Positions 1 to 7,933 of a stretch of 64,000 nucleotides of DNA are shown here, in pieces. The position numbers and the translations under genes were made by a program. The DNA lies in assembly GCF_902706185.1 (NCBI RefSeq), contig NZ_CACSJM010000008.1:1-64000 (forward strand). The letters are read 5' to 3'. Under the pieces are notes generated by a model. That model did not search any database, was not told the origin of the DNA, and saw only the letters and a program-made list of their open reading frames with translations. The stretch is from Roseomonas sp. 18066 (GTDB lineage: Bacteria; Pseudomonadota; Alphaproteobacteria; Acetobacterales; Acetobacteraceae). The stretch's first letter is position 1, and each line of letters opens with the position of its first letter.

Positions 1-390
1 TTCCTGGGGGGCGGCGACCGGGGCCTGGGCGTGGGCCTTGCCCTGCTGCCAGTTCTCATAGGCGCGCGACGCCAGCGCGCCGAGCATCGCGGCGCCGCCA
101 TGGCTCAGCGCGCCGCCGAGCTTGCCCTTCTTCTTGCCGCCGACCAGCAGGCCCAGGAGGCTGCCCGCGGCGCCCCCCACCGCCAGGCTGCCGACGCCGC
201 CCTGGCCGCCGAGGGCGCGCTTCGCCGCCTCCGCCATGCCGCTGCCGGAGGCGCCGGCGGGGTTCAGCCAGGGCGAGGCGGCGGGGGAAGCCCCGGCGCC
301 GCCGCCCGAGAATTTCTCCAGCGCCGCCGCGGCCCCGCCGGGGCCGAGGAAGCGGTCGAGCAGATGCTTGGCATTGATCATGGACGACAT
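1..390 (-). CDS. DUF533 / TerB-like protein, partial (C-terminus off window)
   Basis: The first 130 residues are present; the 3' end runs off the left edge. The start at 390 is preceded by AGAAGG at about 8 nt. The N-terminus (MSSMINAKHLL) followed by a Gly/Ala/Ser-rich linker, a glycine-rich hydrophobic segment, a KKKGK patch and then LGGALSHGGAAMLGALASRAY is the pattern of the DUF533 (YebE-type) inner-membrane-associated family, whose C-terminal half has a TerB-like helical fold. That half is mostly outside the window, so the family call rests on the N-terminal part. Function is unknown in this family. It lies downstream of the penicillin-binding protein gene in the same direction, about 100 nt away. 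Confidence 0.7.
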   Translation of the reverse strand, partial: MSSMINAKHLLDRFLGPGGAAAALEKFSGGGAGASPAASPWLNPAGASGSGMAEAAKRALGGQGGVGSLAVGGAAGSLLGLLVGGKKKGKLGGALSHGGAAMLGALASRAYENWQQGKAHAQAPVAAPQE

Positions 391-434
391 GTCGGAAGCC
401 TTCTGCCCGGCCACAAGATGGACTTTTTGTCATT

Positions 435-456
435 CGCGGGACTTTCCGGTCCCGCG
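435..456. terminator. Hairpin between PBP and DUF533 genes
   Basis: A perfect 8-bp stem (CGCGGGAC / GTCCCGCG) encloses a 6-nt loop in the gap between two minus-strand genes. No clean U-tract follows on either strand, so it may be an attenuator-like or Rho-assisted end rather than a full intrinsic terminator. Confidence 0.4.
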
Positions 457-488
457 ACTGCAATGCGCGGCCCCGGCCTCGCGTTGCC

Positions 489-2639
489 TCAGCCGCCATT
501 CTCCCAGACGCCCAGGCGCTGGCGCCGGGCTGCGGCCTCGGCGCGCTTGAGCTCGCCGGCGGCCTCGGCGGTGGCGCGGCCGCCGCCATTGGACAGCACC
601 AGCTCCGACAGGTCGCGGCCCTCGATGCGGCAGCGCCAGGTCGCGTCGCTCCCCGCCAGGCACTGCGCCGTCCGCCCGGCGATCCATTGCGTCATGGCGG
701 GCAGGAAGTCGCCGCTGGCGCCGACCACGCCGGACAGCCGCAGCAGCCTGCCGCCGATCACCAGCGTGCCGGTATCGACCAGGCCGGGGATGCCCTCGAT
801 CCGCTCGGCCGGGGTGGCGGCGGCCTCCGGCGGCGCGGTCGCGGCCGAGGGCGCGGCAGCGGTGCGCAGCTTGTCGGCCTCGGCCATGAAGTCGTGCCAG
901 ATGGCGGCCGGCAGCCCGCCGCCGGAGACATCGGCCATCGGGCTGTTGTCGTCATTGCCGACCCAGACACCGACCACGGCATCCGCCGTCAGGCCGATGA
1001 ACCAGGCGTCGCGGCTGTCCTGGGTGGTGCCGGTCTTGCCGGCGACCGGCCGGTCCAGCCGGGCGGCGCGGCCGGTGCCGTCGCGGACGGTGGCCAGCAT
1101 CATGTCCAGCATGCCCTGCTGCACCGCGGCCGGGATCGGCGGCGTGCCCTCGCGCGGGGTGGGGCGGGTGTAGAGGGCGCGGTCGCGGGCGCGCACCTCC
1201 TGGATCAGCCAGGGTTCGACGCGCTGGCCGAAGCCGACGCTGCCATAGGCGGCGGTCATCTCCACCAGGGTGGCGCCGCTGGTGCCCAGCGCCATGCTGG
1301 GGTTGAGCCCGATCTCGCCAGTGACACCCAGGCGATGCGCCATGGCGGCGACCTGCGGCCGGCCGGCGGCCTCCTGCAGCTGCACGGCCACCGTGTTGAT
1401 CGAATGCGCAAAGGCGTCGCGCAGGGTGACCGGGCCGCGGAACCTGCCATTGGCATTGCCGGGCGACCAGTCGCCGATGGTCACCGGCTGGTCCTGCACC
1501 ACCTGGTCGGGGCGGAAGCCGGCCTCGAGCGCCGCGGCATAGACGAACAGCTTGAACAGCGAGCCGGGCTGGCGCCGGGCCTGGGTGATGCGGCTGAACT
1601 GGCTGGCGGCATAGTCGCGCCCGCCGACCGCCGCCAGCACCGCGCCATCCGGGCTGAGCGCCAGCAGCGCCGCCTGGCCGGCCTTCAGCCGCGCGCCGTC
1701 GCGGCCGAGCCGGGTGGCGATGACCCGCTCGGCCAGGTCCTGCAGCCGGGGGTCGAGGGTGGTGCGCACCATCAGGTCGACCGCCGCGGGACCGACCAGG
1801 CGCCGCGCCTCCGCCTCGGCCCAATCGGCGAAATAGCCGCGGCCGGGCAGCATCTCGGGCGGGGCCTGCAGGGCGATGCGCTCGGCCCGCGCCGCGGCGA
1901 CGGCCTCGGGGGTGGCGGCGCCGGTCTCCTGCAGCGCGCCCAGCACCAGCCCGGCGCGGGCCTCGGCGCCCTCGCGGTTGCGGATCGGCGACAGCGCCGA
2001 GGGGGCGCGCAGCAGCCCGGCCAGCATGGCGGCCTCGGCCAGCGAGATCTCGCCGGCGGGCTTGCCGAAGTAGCGCCGCGCGGCGGCGTCCGCCCCGACC
2101 GCGCCGGCGCCGAAATAGGCCGCGTTCATGTAGCGGGCGAGGATTTCTTCCTTGGGCAGCTGCCGCTCCAGCCAGACCGACAGCAGCGCCTCCTGCACCT
2201 TGCGGGTCAGGCTGCGCTCCTGGCTCAGCCAGCTCATGCGGGCCAGCTGCTGGGTGATGGTGCTGGCACCCTCCGGCCGGCGGTCGCCGCTGGCGTTGCG
2301 CCAGGCGGCGCGGGCGATGCCGCGCAGGTCGATGCCGCCATGCGCCATGAAGCGGCGGTCCTCGATCGCCATCACCGCATTGGCCAGCGGCTGCGGCAGG
2401 CGCGCGGCCTGCACCGGGTCGCCGCGCAGGGTGCCGCGGGCGGCGAAGCCGACGCCGTCGCGCGCCTCCAGCACCAGCGAGGCGGGGGCGCCGGCGGCCA
2501 TCACCACCGGCGGCACCGGGATGCGCAGCAGCGCCCAGCCGAGAAAGCCCAAGGCCACGACGCCCGTACCGGCGCCGAGCGCCAGCAAGGGCCAGGGGCG
2601 CAGCACCGACCGTGCCGCCGCCCCGATACGCTGCTTCAT
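489..2639 (-). CDS. Class A penicillin-binding protein (PBP1A-type)
   Basis: Bifunctional peptidoglycan glycosyltransferase/transpeptidase, 716 aa, anchored in the inner membrane with its catalytic part in the periplasm. One N-terminal membrane segment (about residues 18-40) is followed by a GT51 domain with catalytic Glu in AIEDRRF (about residue 93) and the GASTITQQLAR motif. The transpeptidase domain shows SxxK in PGSLFKLF, SxN in HSINT and KTG in GKTGTTQD. All three transpeptidase motifs and the glycosyltransferase signature are intact, so it should be active. The C-terminus adds a short Ala/Pro-rich linker and a small tail domain. The ATG at 2639 is used here; an in-frame TTG at 2645 has a slightly better spaced purine stretch and is the alternative. 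Confidence 0.93.
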   Translation of the reverse strand: MKQRIGAAARSVLRPWPLLALGAGTGVVALGFLGWALLRIPVPPVVMAAGAPASLVLEARDGVGFAARGTLRGDPVQAARLPQPLANAVMAIEDRRFMAHGGIDLRGIARAAWRNASGDRRPEGASTITQQLARMSWLSQERSLTRKVQEALLSVWLERQLPKEEILARYMNAAYFGAGAVGADAAARRYFGKPAGEISLAEAAMLAGLLRAPSALSPIRNREGAEARAGLVLGALQETGAATPEAVAAARAERIALQAPPEMLPGRGYFADWAEAEARRLVGPAAVDLMVRTTLDPRLQDLAERVIATRLGRDGARLKAGQAALLALSPDGAVLAAVGGRDYAASQFSRITQARRQPGSLFKLFVYAAALEAGFRPDQVVQDQPVTIGDWSPGNANGRFRGPVTLRDAFAHSINTVAVQLQEAAGRPQVAAMAHRLGVTGEIGLNPSMALGTSGATLVEMTAAYGSVGFGQRVEPWLIQEVRARDRALYTRPTPREGTPPIPAAVQQGMLDMMLATVRDGTGRAARLDRPVAGKTGTTQDSRDAWFIGLTADAVVGVWVGNDDNSPMADVSGGGLPAAIWHDFMAEADKLRTAAAPSAATAPPEAAATPAERIEGIPGLVDTGTLVIGGRLLRLSGVVGASGDFLPAMTQWIAGRTAQCLAGSDATWRCRIEGRDLSELVLSNGGGRATAEAAGELKRAEAAARRQRLGVWENGG

Positions 2640-2653
2640 CGCCAAGTGAGAAA

Positions 2654-2696
2654 ACCCCCGCAGCCCGGAACTATGGCTGCGTCAACGCTCGGGGGT
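2654..2696 (-). terminator. Intrinsic terminator of the DsbA-like isomerase gene
   Basis: Read on the minus strand, nested inverted repeats (outer ACCCCCG/CGGGGGT, inner GCAGCC/GGCTGC) are followed by TTTTCTC. It lies just after the isomerase stop codon and just before the PBP gene, which fits a minus-strand Rho-independent terminator. Confidence 0.6.
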
Positions 2697-2722
2697 GCCG
2701 GTGGGTTTCGCGCCGCAGCAGG

Positions 2723-3325
2723 TCAGCGGGCCAGCGCCGCCTCCAGGAAGTCCAGCCGGTCCTGGCCCCAGAAGATCTCGTCGTCCAGCACGTAGCTCGG
2801 CGCGCCGAAGACGCCGCGGGCCAGCGCCGCGGCGCTGTCGGCGGCGCGGCGCCCGGCCCAGCCAGGGTCCTCGGCCAGCGACAGCAGCGCCCCGGCATCC
2901 AGGCCCAGGCCGCGCGCCAGCTCGGCCAGCACCGCGGCCTCGCCGGTGTCGCGCTGGTCCTGCCACAGCGCCTTCAGGATGGCATGCGCCAGGGCGACGG
3001 CCGGGGCCTGGCCCAGCGTCTCCCGCACGGCGATGACCAGATGCGCCGGCAGCGCCTCCCGCGCCGGGAAGAATGCCGGCTCGAGCTGGATCGGCACGCC
3101 CAGCCGGTCGCGCCAGCGGCGCAGCTCCATCATCCGGTAGGCCTGGCGCTGCGCCGAGCGCTTCGGCAGCGGCAGCCCGCCGGAGCCGGCGAAGATGGTG
3201 CCGAAATCGACCGGGAAGATGTTCAGCGTGGCGCCGTGGCGGGCGACCATCGCCTCCAGCCGGGCGGCGCCCAGATGCGTCCAGGGCGAGTTCAGCGAGA
3301 CATAGTAGTCGATGCTCTTCGGCAT
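2723..3325 (-). CDS. 2-hydroxychromene-2-carboxylate isomerase family (DsbA-like)
   Basis: A 200-aa thioredoxin-fold protein of the DsbA/HCCA isomerase (kappa-class GST-like) family. The opening IDYYVSLNSPWTHLGAARLE has the typical first strand with SPW where DsbA has the CxxC site, so it is not a disulfide oxidoreductase. The helical insertion and the late cis-Pro segment GVFGAPSYVLDDEIFWGQDRLDFLEAAL match HCCA isomerases, which act glutathione-dependently in aromatic degradation. No aromatic pathway genes are adjacent, so the physiological substrate is open. The start at 3325 has GGAGGA 7 nt upstream; the open frame extends further but without a site. Confidence 0.88.
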   Translation of the reverse strand: MPKSIDYYVSLNSPWTHLGAARLEAMVARHGATLNIFPVDFGTIFAGSGGLPLPKRSAQRQAYRMMELRRWRDRLGVPIQLEPAFFPAREALPAHLVIAVRETLGQAPAVALAHAILKALWQDQRDTGEAAVLAELARGLGLDAGALLSLAEDPGWAGRRAADSAAALARGVFGAPSYVLDDEIFWGQDRLDFLEAALAR

Positions 3326-3424
3326 GGCGTTCCTCCGCGTCGCCGCAGTCTGGACAGGCGGCCGGCTTGGCACAAGCCGGGGGGCGGCCTAGCCTTCGCG
3401 GGTCCAGGGAAGGAAGCCCGTGCC

Positions 3425-3730
3425 ATGATCCATGTCATTGCCATCATCACCGCCAAGCCCGGCCAGCGCGCCGCGGTGCTGCGCGAGTTCCGCGCCAACA
3501 TGCCCGCCGTGCTGGCCGAGGATGGCTGCATCGAATACGGCCCGGCGGTCGATGCCGCCGGCCTCGGCAATGCGCAGTTCGGCGAGGACAGCCTGGTCAT
3601 CATCGAGAAATGGGCCAGCCCCGAGGCGCTGGCCGCCCATGCCGCCGCGCCGCATATGAAGGCCTATGGCGAGCGCACCAAGGAGCTGGTGGCCAGCCGC
3701 GCCATCCACGTCCTCAAGCCCGCCGATTAA
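3425..3730 (+). CDS. Antibiotic biosynthesis monooxygenase (ABM) family / putative quinol monooxygenase
   Basis: A 101-aa single ABM-domain protein (dimeric ferredoxin-like fold, YgiN type). The pattern IHVIAIITAKPGQRAAVLREF, then CIEYGPAVDA, VIIEKWASPEALAAHAAAPHM and a closing beta strand IHVLKPAD is characteristic. These small cofactorless enzymes oxygenate quinols or similar compounds, or serve as stress-linked scavengers. GGAAGG lies upstream of the ATG. It is divergent from the isomerase gene and convergent with the VOC protein. Confidence 0.88.
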   Translation: MIHVIAIITAKPGQRAAVLREFRANMPAVLAEDGCIEYGPAVDAAGLGNAQFGEDSLVIIEKWASPEALAAHAAAPHMKAYGERTKELVASRAIHVLKPAD

Positions 3731-3742
3731 TTTTGCCGGTTT

Positions 3743-3763
3743 CCCGGCGCCGGTGGCGCCGGG
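3743..3763. terminator. Hairpin between convergent ABM and VOC genes
   Basis: A perfect 9-bp stem (CCCGGCGCC/GGCGCCGGG) with loop GGT sits between two converging stop codons. It lacks a strong U-tract on either side and would act as a bidirectional structural barrier at most. Confidence 0.45.
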
Positions 3764-3786
3764 AGGTTACGCCGGCGGCGGCGGGC

Positions 3787-4206
3787 TCAGGGCTCGCAGT
3801 CCTGCTCGGAGAAATTGACCATCCAGGGCGTGCCGAAGCGGTCGGTCAGCATGCCGAAGCGCTCGGCCCAGAAGGTCCGCTGCAGCGGCATGCCGACCTG
3901 GCCGCCGTCCGACAGGCCGGCGAAGACCCGCTCCGCCTCCGCCACCGAGCGCACCGCGATATTGATGGAGAAGCCCTGCTGCGGCTGGAAGCGGCCCGGC
4001 GGCGCGTCGGAGGCCATCAGCTGCAGCCCCTCCACCTCCAGGCAGGCATGCAGGATCTTGTCGCGCCATTCGGCCGGGACCTGGTCCTCGGCCGGGCTGC
4101 CGGCATGGCGCATCATCGCCAGGATGCGGCCGCCCAGCACCTGCGCATAGAGGGTGAAGGCGGCCTCGCAATCGCCGTCGAACAGCAGATAAGCGTTGAT
4201 GCGCAT
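3787..4206 (-). CDS. VOC family protein (PhnB-like glyoxalase fold)
   Basis: 139 aa. The order MRINAYLLFDGDCEAAFTLY, AQVLGGRI, WRDKILHACLEVEGLQLMASD, INIAVRSVAEAERVFAGLSDGGQVGMPLQRTFWAERFGMLTDRFGTPWMVN is that of the PhnB/3-demethylubiquinone-like VOC proteins. Despite the name, this family has no proven role in phosphonate use. The start at 4206 is preceded by GGAGGAAG with good spacing, which excludes the much longer upstream open frame. Its 5' neighbour is a divergent hydrolase gene. Confidence 0.9.
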   Translation of the reverse strand: MRINAYLLFDGDCEAAFTLYAQVLGGRILAMMRHAGSPAEDQVPAEWRDKILHACLEVEGLQLMASDAPPGRFQPQQGFSINIAVRSVAEAERVFAGLSDGGQVGMPLQRTFWAERFGMLTDRFGTPWMVNFSEQDCEP

Positions 4207-4362
4207 GCGGATCTTCCTCCGGCCCGGCCAGCCCTGGCCCTGGAATGTTGATATCAACCTTATAGCCAGGGACCCGCCCGCGCGGGCGTGACAATCGCGT
4301 GGCCTCGACAGGGCGGGCGAAGCGCCGCAGGCTCGCGCGCTGCCAGAATGGAGTGCCGACCG

Positions 4363-5235
4363 ATGCCCGACCCCCTGCCCTTCGGCCTGCCCGCCGGCCC
4401 GGCGCCCCGCCAGAAAGGCTTCCTGCAGCGGCCGGATTGCCGGATCTACTACGAGGTCACCGGCCAGGGCCCGGCCCTGGTCTTCGCGCATGGGCTGGGC
4501 GGCAACCACCTGTCCTGGTTCCACCAGGTCGCGGCCTTCGCCGACCGCTATGCCTGCATCAGCTTCAGCCATCGCGGCTTCTTCCCCTCCGACGCGCCGG
4601 CGGGCGGGCCGGACCCGGCGGATTTCGCCGGCGACCTGGCGGCGCTGCTGGCGCATCTGGGGGTCGAGGAGTTTGCCATCGTCGGCCAGTCGATGGGCGG
4701 CTGGACCGCGCTGGGCCATGCGCTGGCGGGCGGCGCCGGGCTGCGGGCCCTGGTGCTGGCGGCGACCAGCGGGCCGGTCGACCCGGCGCAAGGCGACGCC
4801 GCCGGGGCCTTTTCGTCCTGGCAGGCCAGCGCCAGCCGGGCCCAGGTCGCCGGCCGCGCCAAGGGCGTGCATCCGGCGCTCGGCGCCCGCGGCGCTGGCG
4901 AGCAGCCGGCGGCGCATTTCCTCTACCGCGCGCTCGATGAGCTCAGCGCCACCTTGGACAAGGAGGCGCTGCGCGGCCGGATGATGCGCGGCCGCGACCA
5001 GCCGGCCAGCCTGCTGGCCGGCATCGCCGTGCCGACGCTGTGGCTGACCGGGGCCGAGGACATCGTTTTTCCGTCGCCGGTCGCGCCGCTGCTGGCGGCG
5101 GCGATGCCGCGCGCCCGGCATGTCGACTTCGCCGAGACCGGGCATTCCGCCTATTTCGAGCGGCCCGCCGCCTTCAACGCCGCCCTCGCCGCCTTCCTGG
5201 CGGAGCATTTCCCCGGCGGCGAGGTGCTGCCTTGA
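4363..5235 (+). CDS. Alpha/beta-fold hydrolase
   Basis: About 290 aa, cytosolic (no signal peptide). The oxyanion region FAHGLGGNHLSW, nucleophile elbow GQSMGGW (Ser), acid region TGAEDIVFP and a late catalytic His in TGHSAYFERP make a complete Ser-Asp-His triad. It resembles esterases and 3-oxoadipate enol-lactonase-like hydrolases; the substrate cannot be told. The start at 4363 has GGAG 9 nt upstream; ATG 4348 in frame is an alternative. It overlaps the following gene by TTGA, suggesting translational coupling. Confidence 0.88.
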   Translation: MPDPLPFGLPAGPAPRQKGFLQRPDCRIYYEVTGQGPALVFAHGLGGNHLSWFHQVAAFADRYACISFSHRGFFPSDAPAGGPDPADFAGDLAALLAHLGVEEFAIVGQSMGGWTALGHALAGGAGLRALVLAATSGPVDPAQGDAAGAFSSWQASASRAQVAGRAKGVHPALGARGAGEQPAAHFLYRALDELSATLDKEALRGRMMRGRDQPASLLAGIAVPTLWLTGAEDIVFPSPVAPLLAAAMPRARHVDFAETGHSAYFERPAAFNAALAAFLAEHFPGGEVLP

Positions 5236-5810
5236 GCCGGCTGGCGCTGCTCGGCGCGGTCGCCCTCGCCTGGGCGGTGACGCCGGCCCTCGCCGATGGC
5301 CGCTTCCCCACCGGGCTGACGCCGATCGACCAGGCCCGCCTCGCCCGTTTCGAGACCTCCCGCCAGGCGGCGGTGGGCATCGCCCGGACCGGCGGCGACC
5401 CGGCCGATATCGCGGTGCTGGACCAGGTGCTGCAGGGCGAGGTCGCGGCCCAGGCCCCGGCGGCGCTGGCCGGCGACTGGCGCTGCCGGCTGATCAAGCT
5501 GGGCGGCATCCTGCCGCTGACCATCTATGGCGATTTCCGCTGCCGCATCACCGACGATGCCGCGGGCCTGCGCATCCAGAAGATCTCCGGCTCGCAGCGG
5601 CTGGCGGGGACGCTGTTCGACACCGGCAGCGCCCGGCTGGGCTATGCCGGGGCGGGCGTGGCCGGTGCCGGCCAGCCGCCGCGCTACGGCGCCGAGCAGG
5701 AGAGCAACCAGGTCGGCTACCTGGTGCCGCTCGGCCCGCAGCGGCTGCGGCTGGAGATGCCGGCGCCGGCGCGCGAATCGGATTTCGACATCCTGGAGCT
5801 GCGGCGGTAG
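5232..5810 (+). CDS. DUF4893 domain-containing exported protein
   Basis: 192 aa, with a signal peptide (hydrophobic stretch then a cleavage-like TPALA-DG). The mature part contains DWRCRLIKLGGILPLTIYGDFRCRI, LRIQKISGSQRLAGTLF and a closing FDILELRR, as in DUF4893 proteins, which are small exported proteins of unknown function in alphaproteobacteria. The likely start is TTG at 5232, overlapping the hydrolase stop. A later GTG at 5277 would remove the signal peptide and is less likely. Two Cys in the mature domain (CRL and CRI) could form a disulfide. Confidence 0.75.
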   Translation: MSRLALLGAVALAWAVTPALADGRFPTGLTPIDQARLARFETSRQAAVGIARTGGDPADIAVLDQVLQGEVAAQAPAALAGDWRCRLIKLGGILPLTIYGDFRCRITDDAAGLRIQKISGSQRLAGTLFDTGSARLGYAGAGVAGAGQPPRYGAEQESNQVGYLVPLGPQRLRLEMPAPARESDFDILELRR

Positions 5811-5813
5811 CGC

Positions 5814-7085
5814 TCAGCCGGCGCGCCGGGACAGGCTCGCCGCCGCCTCGGCCCGGCGAGGCTCCGGGGAACGCGGCTCGGGCGGCCGCAGCGCAGCCTG
5901 GGCGGCGGCCAGCTGGCTGGCCATCCAGGCGCGGTTGCGGCCGGCGGCCTTGGCGGCATAGAGGGCGTGGTCGGCGGCCGCCACCAGCGCCTCGCCGCGG
6001 CCGGACAGCAGCGCCGGCGGCAGCGCGGCGGTGCCGATGCTGACCGTCACCCGGCCCTGCGGGCTGCCGGCATGCGGGATTGCCAGCTCGCGCATGCGGG
6101 CATGGATCAGCTCGGCGACGACCATGCCACCCTCCTCCTCGGCGCGCGGCAGCAGCACGGCGAATTCCTCGCCGCCATAGCGCACGGCGATGTCGCCGGG
6201 GCGGCGCGCCGCGGCCTGGATGGCGCCGGCGATGGCGCGCAGGCAGTCATCGCCCGCCTGGTGGCCATAGACGTCGTTGAAGGCCTTGAAGTGGTCGACA
6301 TCGATCATCAGCAGCGCCAGCGGCATGTCGTCGCGCTGGCCGAGCTCGGTCTCGCGGGCCAGCGCCACGTCGAATTGCCGGCGGTTGCCGATGCCGGTCA
6401 GCCCGTCGAGCAGCGCGAGCTCCCGCAGCCGGGTGACCGAGCGGTGCTGCGTGCGCTCCTTCGACAGGGCCAGGAACATGAAGGCCATGCCGAGGGTGTG
6501 CAGCAGCGCCTCCAGCATCATCGCCAGCATGATCTCACGGTCGGTCAGCCAGGTGGTCTCGGTCATCAGCAGCAGGCCGAGGGCGCGCAGCAGGTAGAAG
6601 CCGGCATGCAGCACCAGCAGCAGGATGGCGCCCTGGCGGCTGCGGCCGGGCATGGCGTCGAGGCGCGACAGCTCCCAGGCGGTGGCCAGGGTGTAGAGGG
6701 CGCCGGTGACGCAGGCCAGGAACAGCAGCGCCTGCGGGCTGCCGCGGCCGATCAGCAGCGAGGCGGCCAGCCACAGCGCCGGCCCGGCCAGGATCAGCCA
6801 GGGCATCGGCCGCCGCCCGCCGAACAGCCGCGCCGCCGTCCAGGAACAGGCGGTGCCGACCAGGATGGTGATATTGCCGGCGCGGTGCGCGGTCTCGCCC
6901 TGGGTCGTTTCGAGGGCGAGAAGCGAGATGCCGGCGGCGCCCAGCAGCATGGCCAGGCCCCAGAGGGCGACGGCGCCCGAATCCGTGTCGCGGCCGCGGG
7001 CCATCACCAGCACGAGGCCGGAGAAGGCGATGACAATCGCGGTCACGATGAACAAAGTCGGGATATGCAGCGCGGAAAGTACCAT
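5814..7085 (-). CDS. Membrane-bound GGDEF diguanylate cyclase
   Basis: About 423 aa. Six or seven hydrophobic segments fill the first 240 residues, then a GGDEF domain with DVDHFKAFNDVYGHQAGDD and the active-site GGEEF near residue 303. An RxxD inhibitory site (RPGD) lies five residues before GGEEF, so both c-di-GMP synthesis and product inhibition are expected. There is no EAL domain. The N-terminal membrane region has no recognised sensor name. The ATG at 7085 directly precedes the first membrane segment; the frame stays open further upstream without a convincing ribosome site. Its 3' end faces the DUF4893 gene 3 nt away. Confidence 0.9.
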   Translation of the reverse strand: MVLSALHIPTLFIVTAIVIAFSGLVLVMARGRDTDSGAVALWGLAMLLGAAGISLLALETTQGETAHRAGNITILVGTACSWTAARLFGGRRPMPWLILAGPALWLAASLLIGRGSPQALLFLACVTGALYTLATAWELSRLDAMPGRSRQGAILLLVLHAGFYLLRALGLLLMTETTWLTDREIMLAMMLEALLHTLGMAFMFLALSKERTQHRSVTRLRELALLDGLTGIGNRRQFDVALARETELGQRDDMPLALLMIDVDHFKAFNDVYGHQAGDDCLRAIAGAIQAAARRPGDIAVRYGGEEFAVLLPRAEEEGGMVVAELIHARMRELAIPHAGSPQGRVTVSIGTAALPPALLSGRGEALVAAADHALYAAKAAGRNRAWMASQLAAAQAALRPPEPRSPEPRRAEAAASLSRRAG

Positions 7086-7471
7086 CAAATAATCTCGAAC
7101 GCCCTCAAGGGTGGCGACTGCTGATCCTCCGCACCGCGGAGAATAGACAGGGCGCCTTGGCTGCGGTGCAGGATTGCCCGGAGCATAAGCGTAACCTGAT
7201 GCATCGCGTGAAGGCTGCGCGGCTTCACTAAACAAGCTGGTGAGGGAAAGGCCCGCAAACGCAACTTATTGGCCGATTTTCGGCACGGGATACCGCTGTC
7301 AAACCGCTTGGCCGCGCTTAAGTCTTTGCACGGAAGGAAAATATCAAGCGTGGCCGTTGAGCGCGCTCTATCGCACCGCACAAGACGCGCGCGGAAAGTT
7401 GAAACGGCAGCGAATCATCGTTGCGGTGGCGGTGCCGGCGGCGGAGACTTCCGCCTCCCTCGGAGGCCGCC
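7086..7471. other. Divergent intergenic region (386 bp), no gene recognised
   Basis: This gap separates the diguanylate cyclase (minus) from the DUF4126 gene (plus) and must carry both promoters. Base composition is clearly less GC-rich than the flanking genes around 7200-7340. A short inverted repeat (GTGAAG ... CTTCAC, near 7203-7224) is visible. No c-di-GMP riboswitch fold or other known RNA was recognised, and the short open frames lack ribosome sites. Confidence 0.5.
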
Positions 7472-7933
7472 ATGACCCTGATGCTGCTCGCCTTGCTGGC
7501 AGGCGTGATCGCCGGACTGCGCAGCCTGATGCCGCTGGCCGCCCTGGCCTGGGCGGTGAAGCTGGGCTGGCTCGGGCTCGAGGGGTGGCTGGGCTGGCTG
7601 GGCGCCACGCCGGTGGCCTGGCTGCTGACGGCGCTGGCCCTGGCCGAGCTGGTCACCGACAAGCTGCCGACCACGCCCAGCCGCAAGGTGCCGGTGCAAT
7701 TCGGCGGTCGGATCTTTTCCGGCGCGCTCTGCGGCCTGGCGCTGGGCACGGCTTCCGGTGCCCCGGTGATGGCGGCGGTGCTGGGCGGGGCCGGCGCGGT
7801 GATCGGCACGCTGGGGGGCGCGGCGGCGCGCGGGCGGCTGGCGGCGCGGCTCGGGCGCGACCGGCCGGCGGCGCTGGTCGAGGATGGCTGCGCCCTGCTG
7901 CTGACCGCGCTGCTGCTGGCGCGGCTGGCATGA
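7472..7933 (+). CDS. DUF4126 family integral membrane protein
   Basis: 153 aa, about four hydrophobic segments. The start LLALLAGVIAGLRSLMPLAALAWA and the loop LVTDKLPTTPSRKVP before a glycine-rich membrane part are diagnostic of DUF4126 (formerly DUF4126/YqgC-like) proteins. Function is not established. The CGGAGG ribosome site is 7 nt before the ATG. It overlaps the next gene by ATGA, so the pair is probably coupled, linking an uncharacterised membrane protein with a flavoprotein. Confidence 0.82.
   Translation: MTLMLLALLAGVIAGLRSLMPLAALAWAVKLGWLGLEGWLGWLGATPVAWLLTALALAELVTDKLPTTPSRKVPVQFGGRIFSGALCGLALGTASGAPVMAAVLGGAGAVIGTLGGAAARGRLAARLGRDRPAALVEDGCALLLTALLLARLA

Noticed and set aside
7086-7471. 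c-di-GMP riboswitch upstream of the diguanylate cyclase
   Set aside because: No GEMM-like paired stems or conserved core could be traced; only a short 6-bp inverted repeat is seen.
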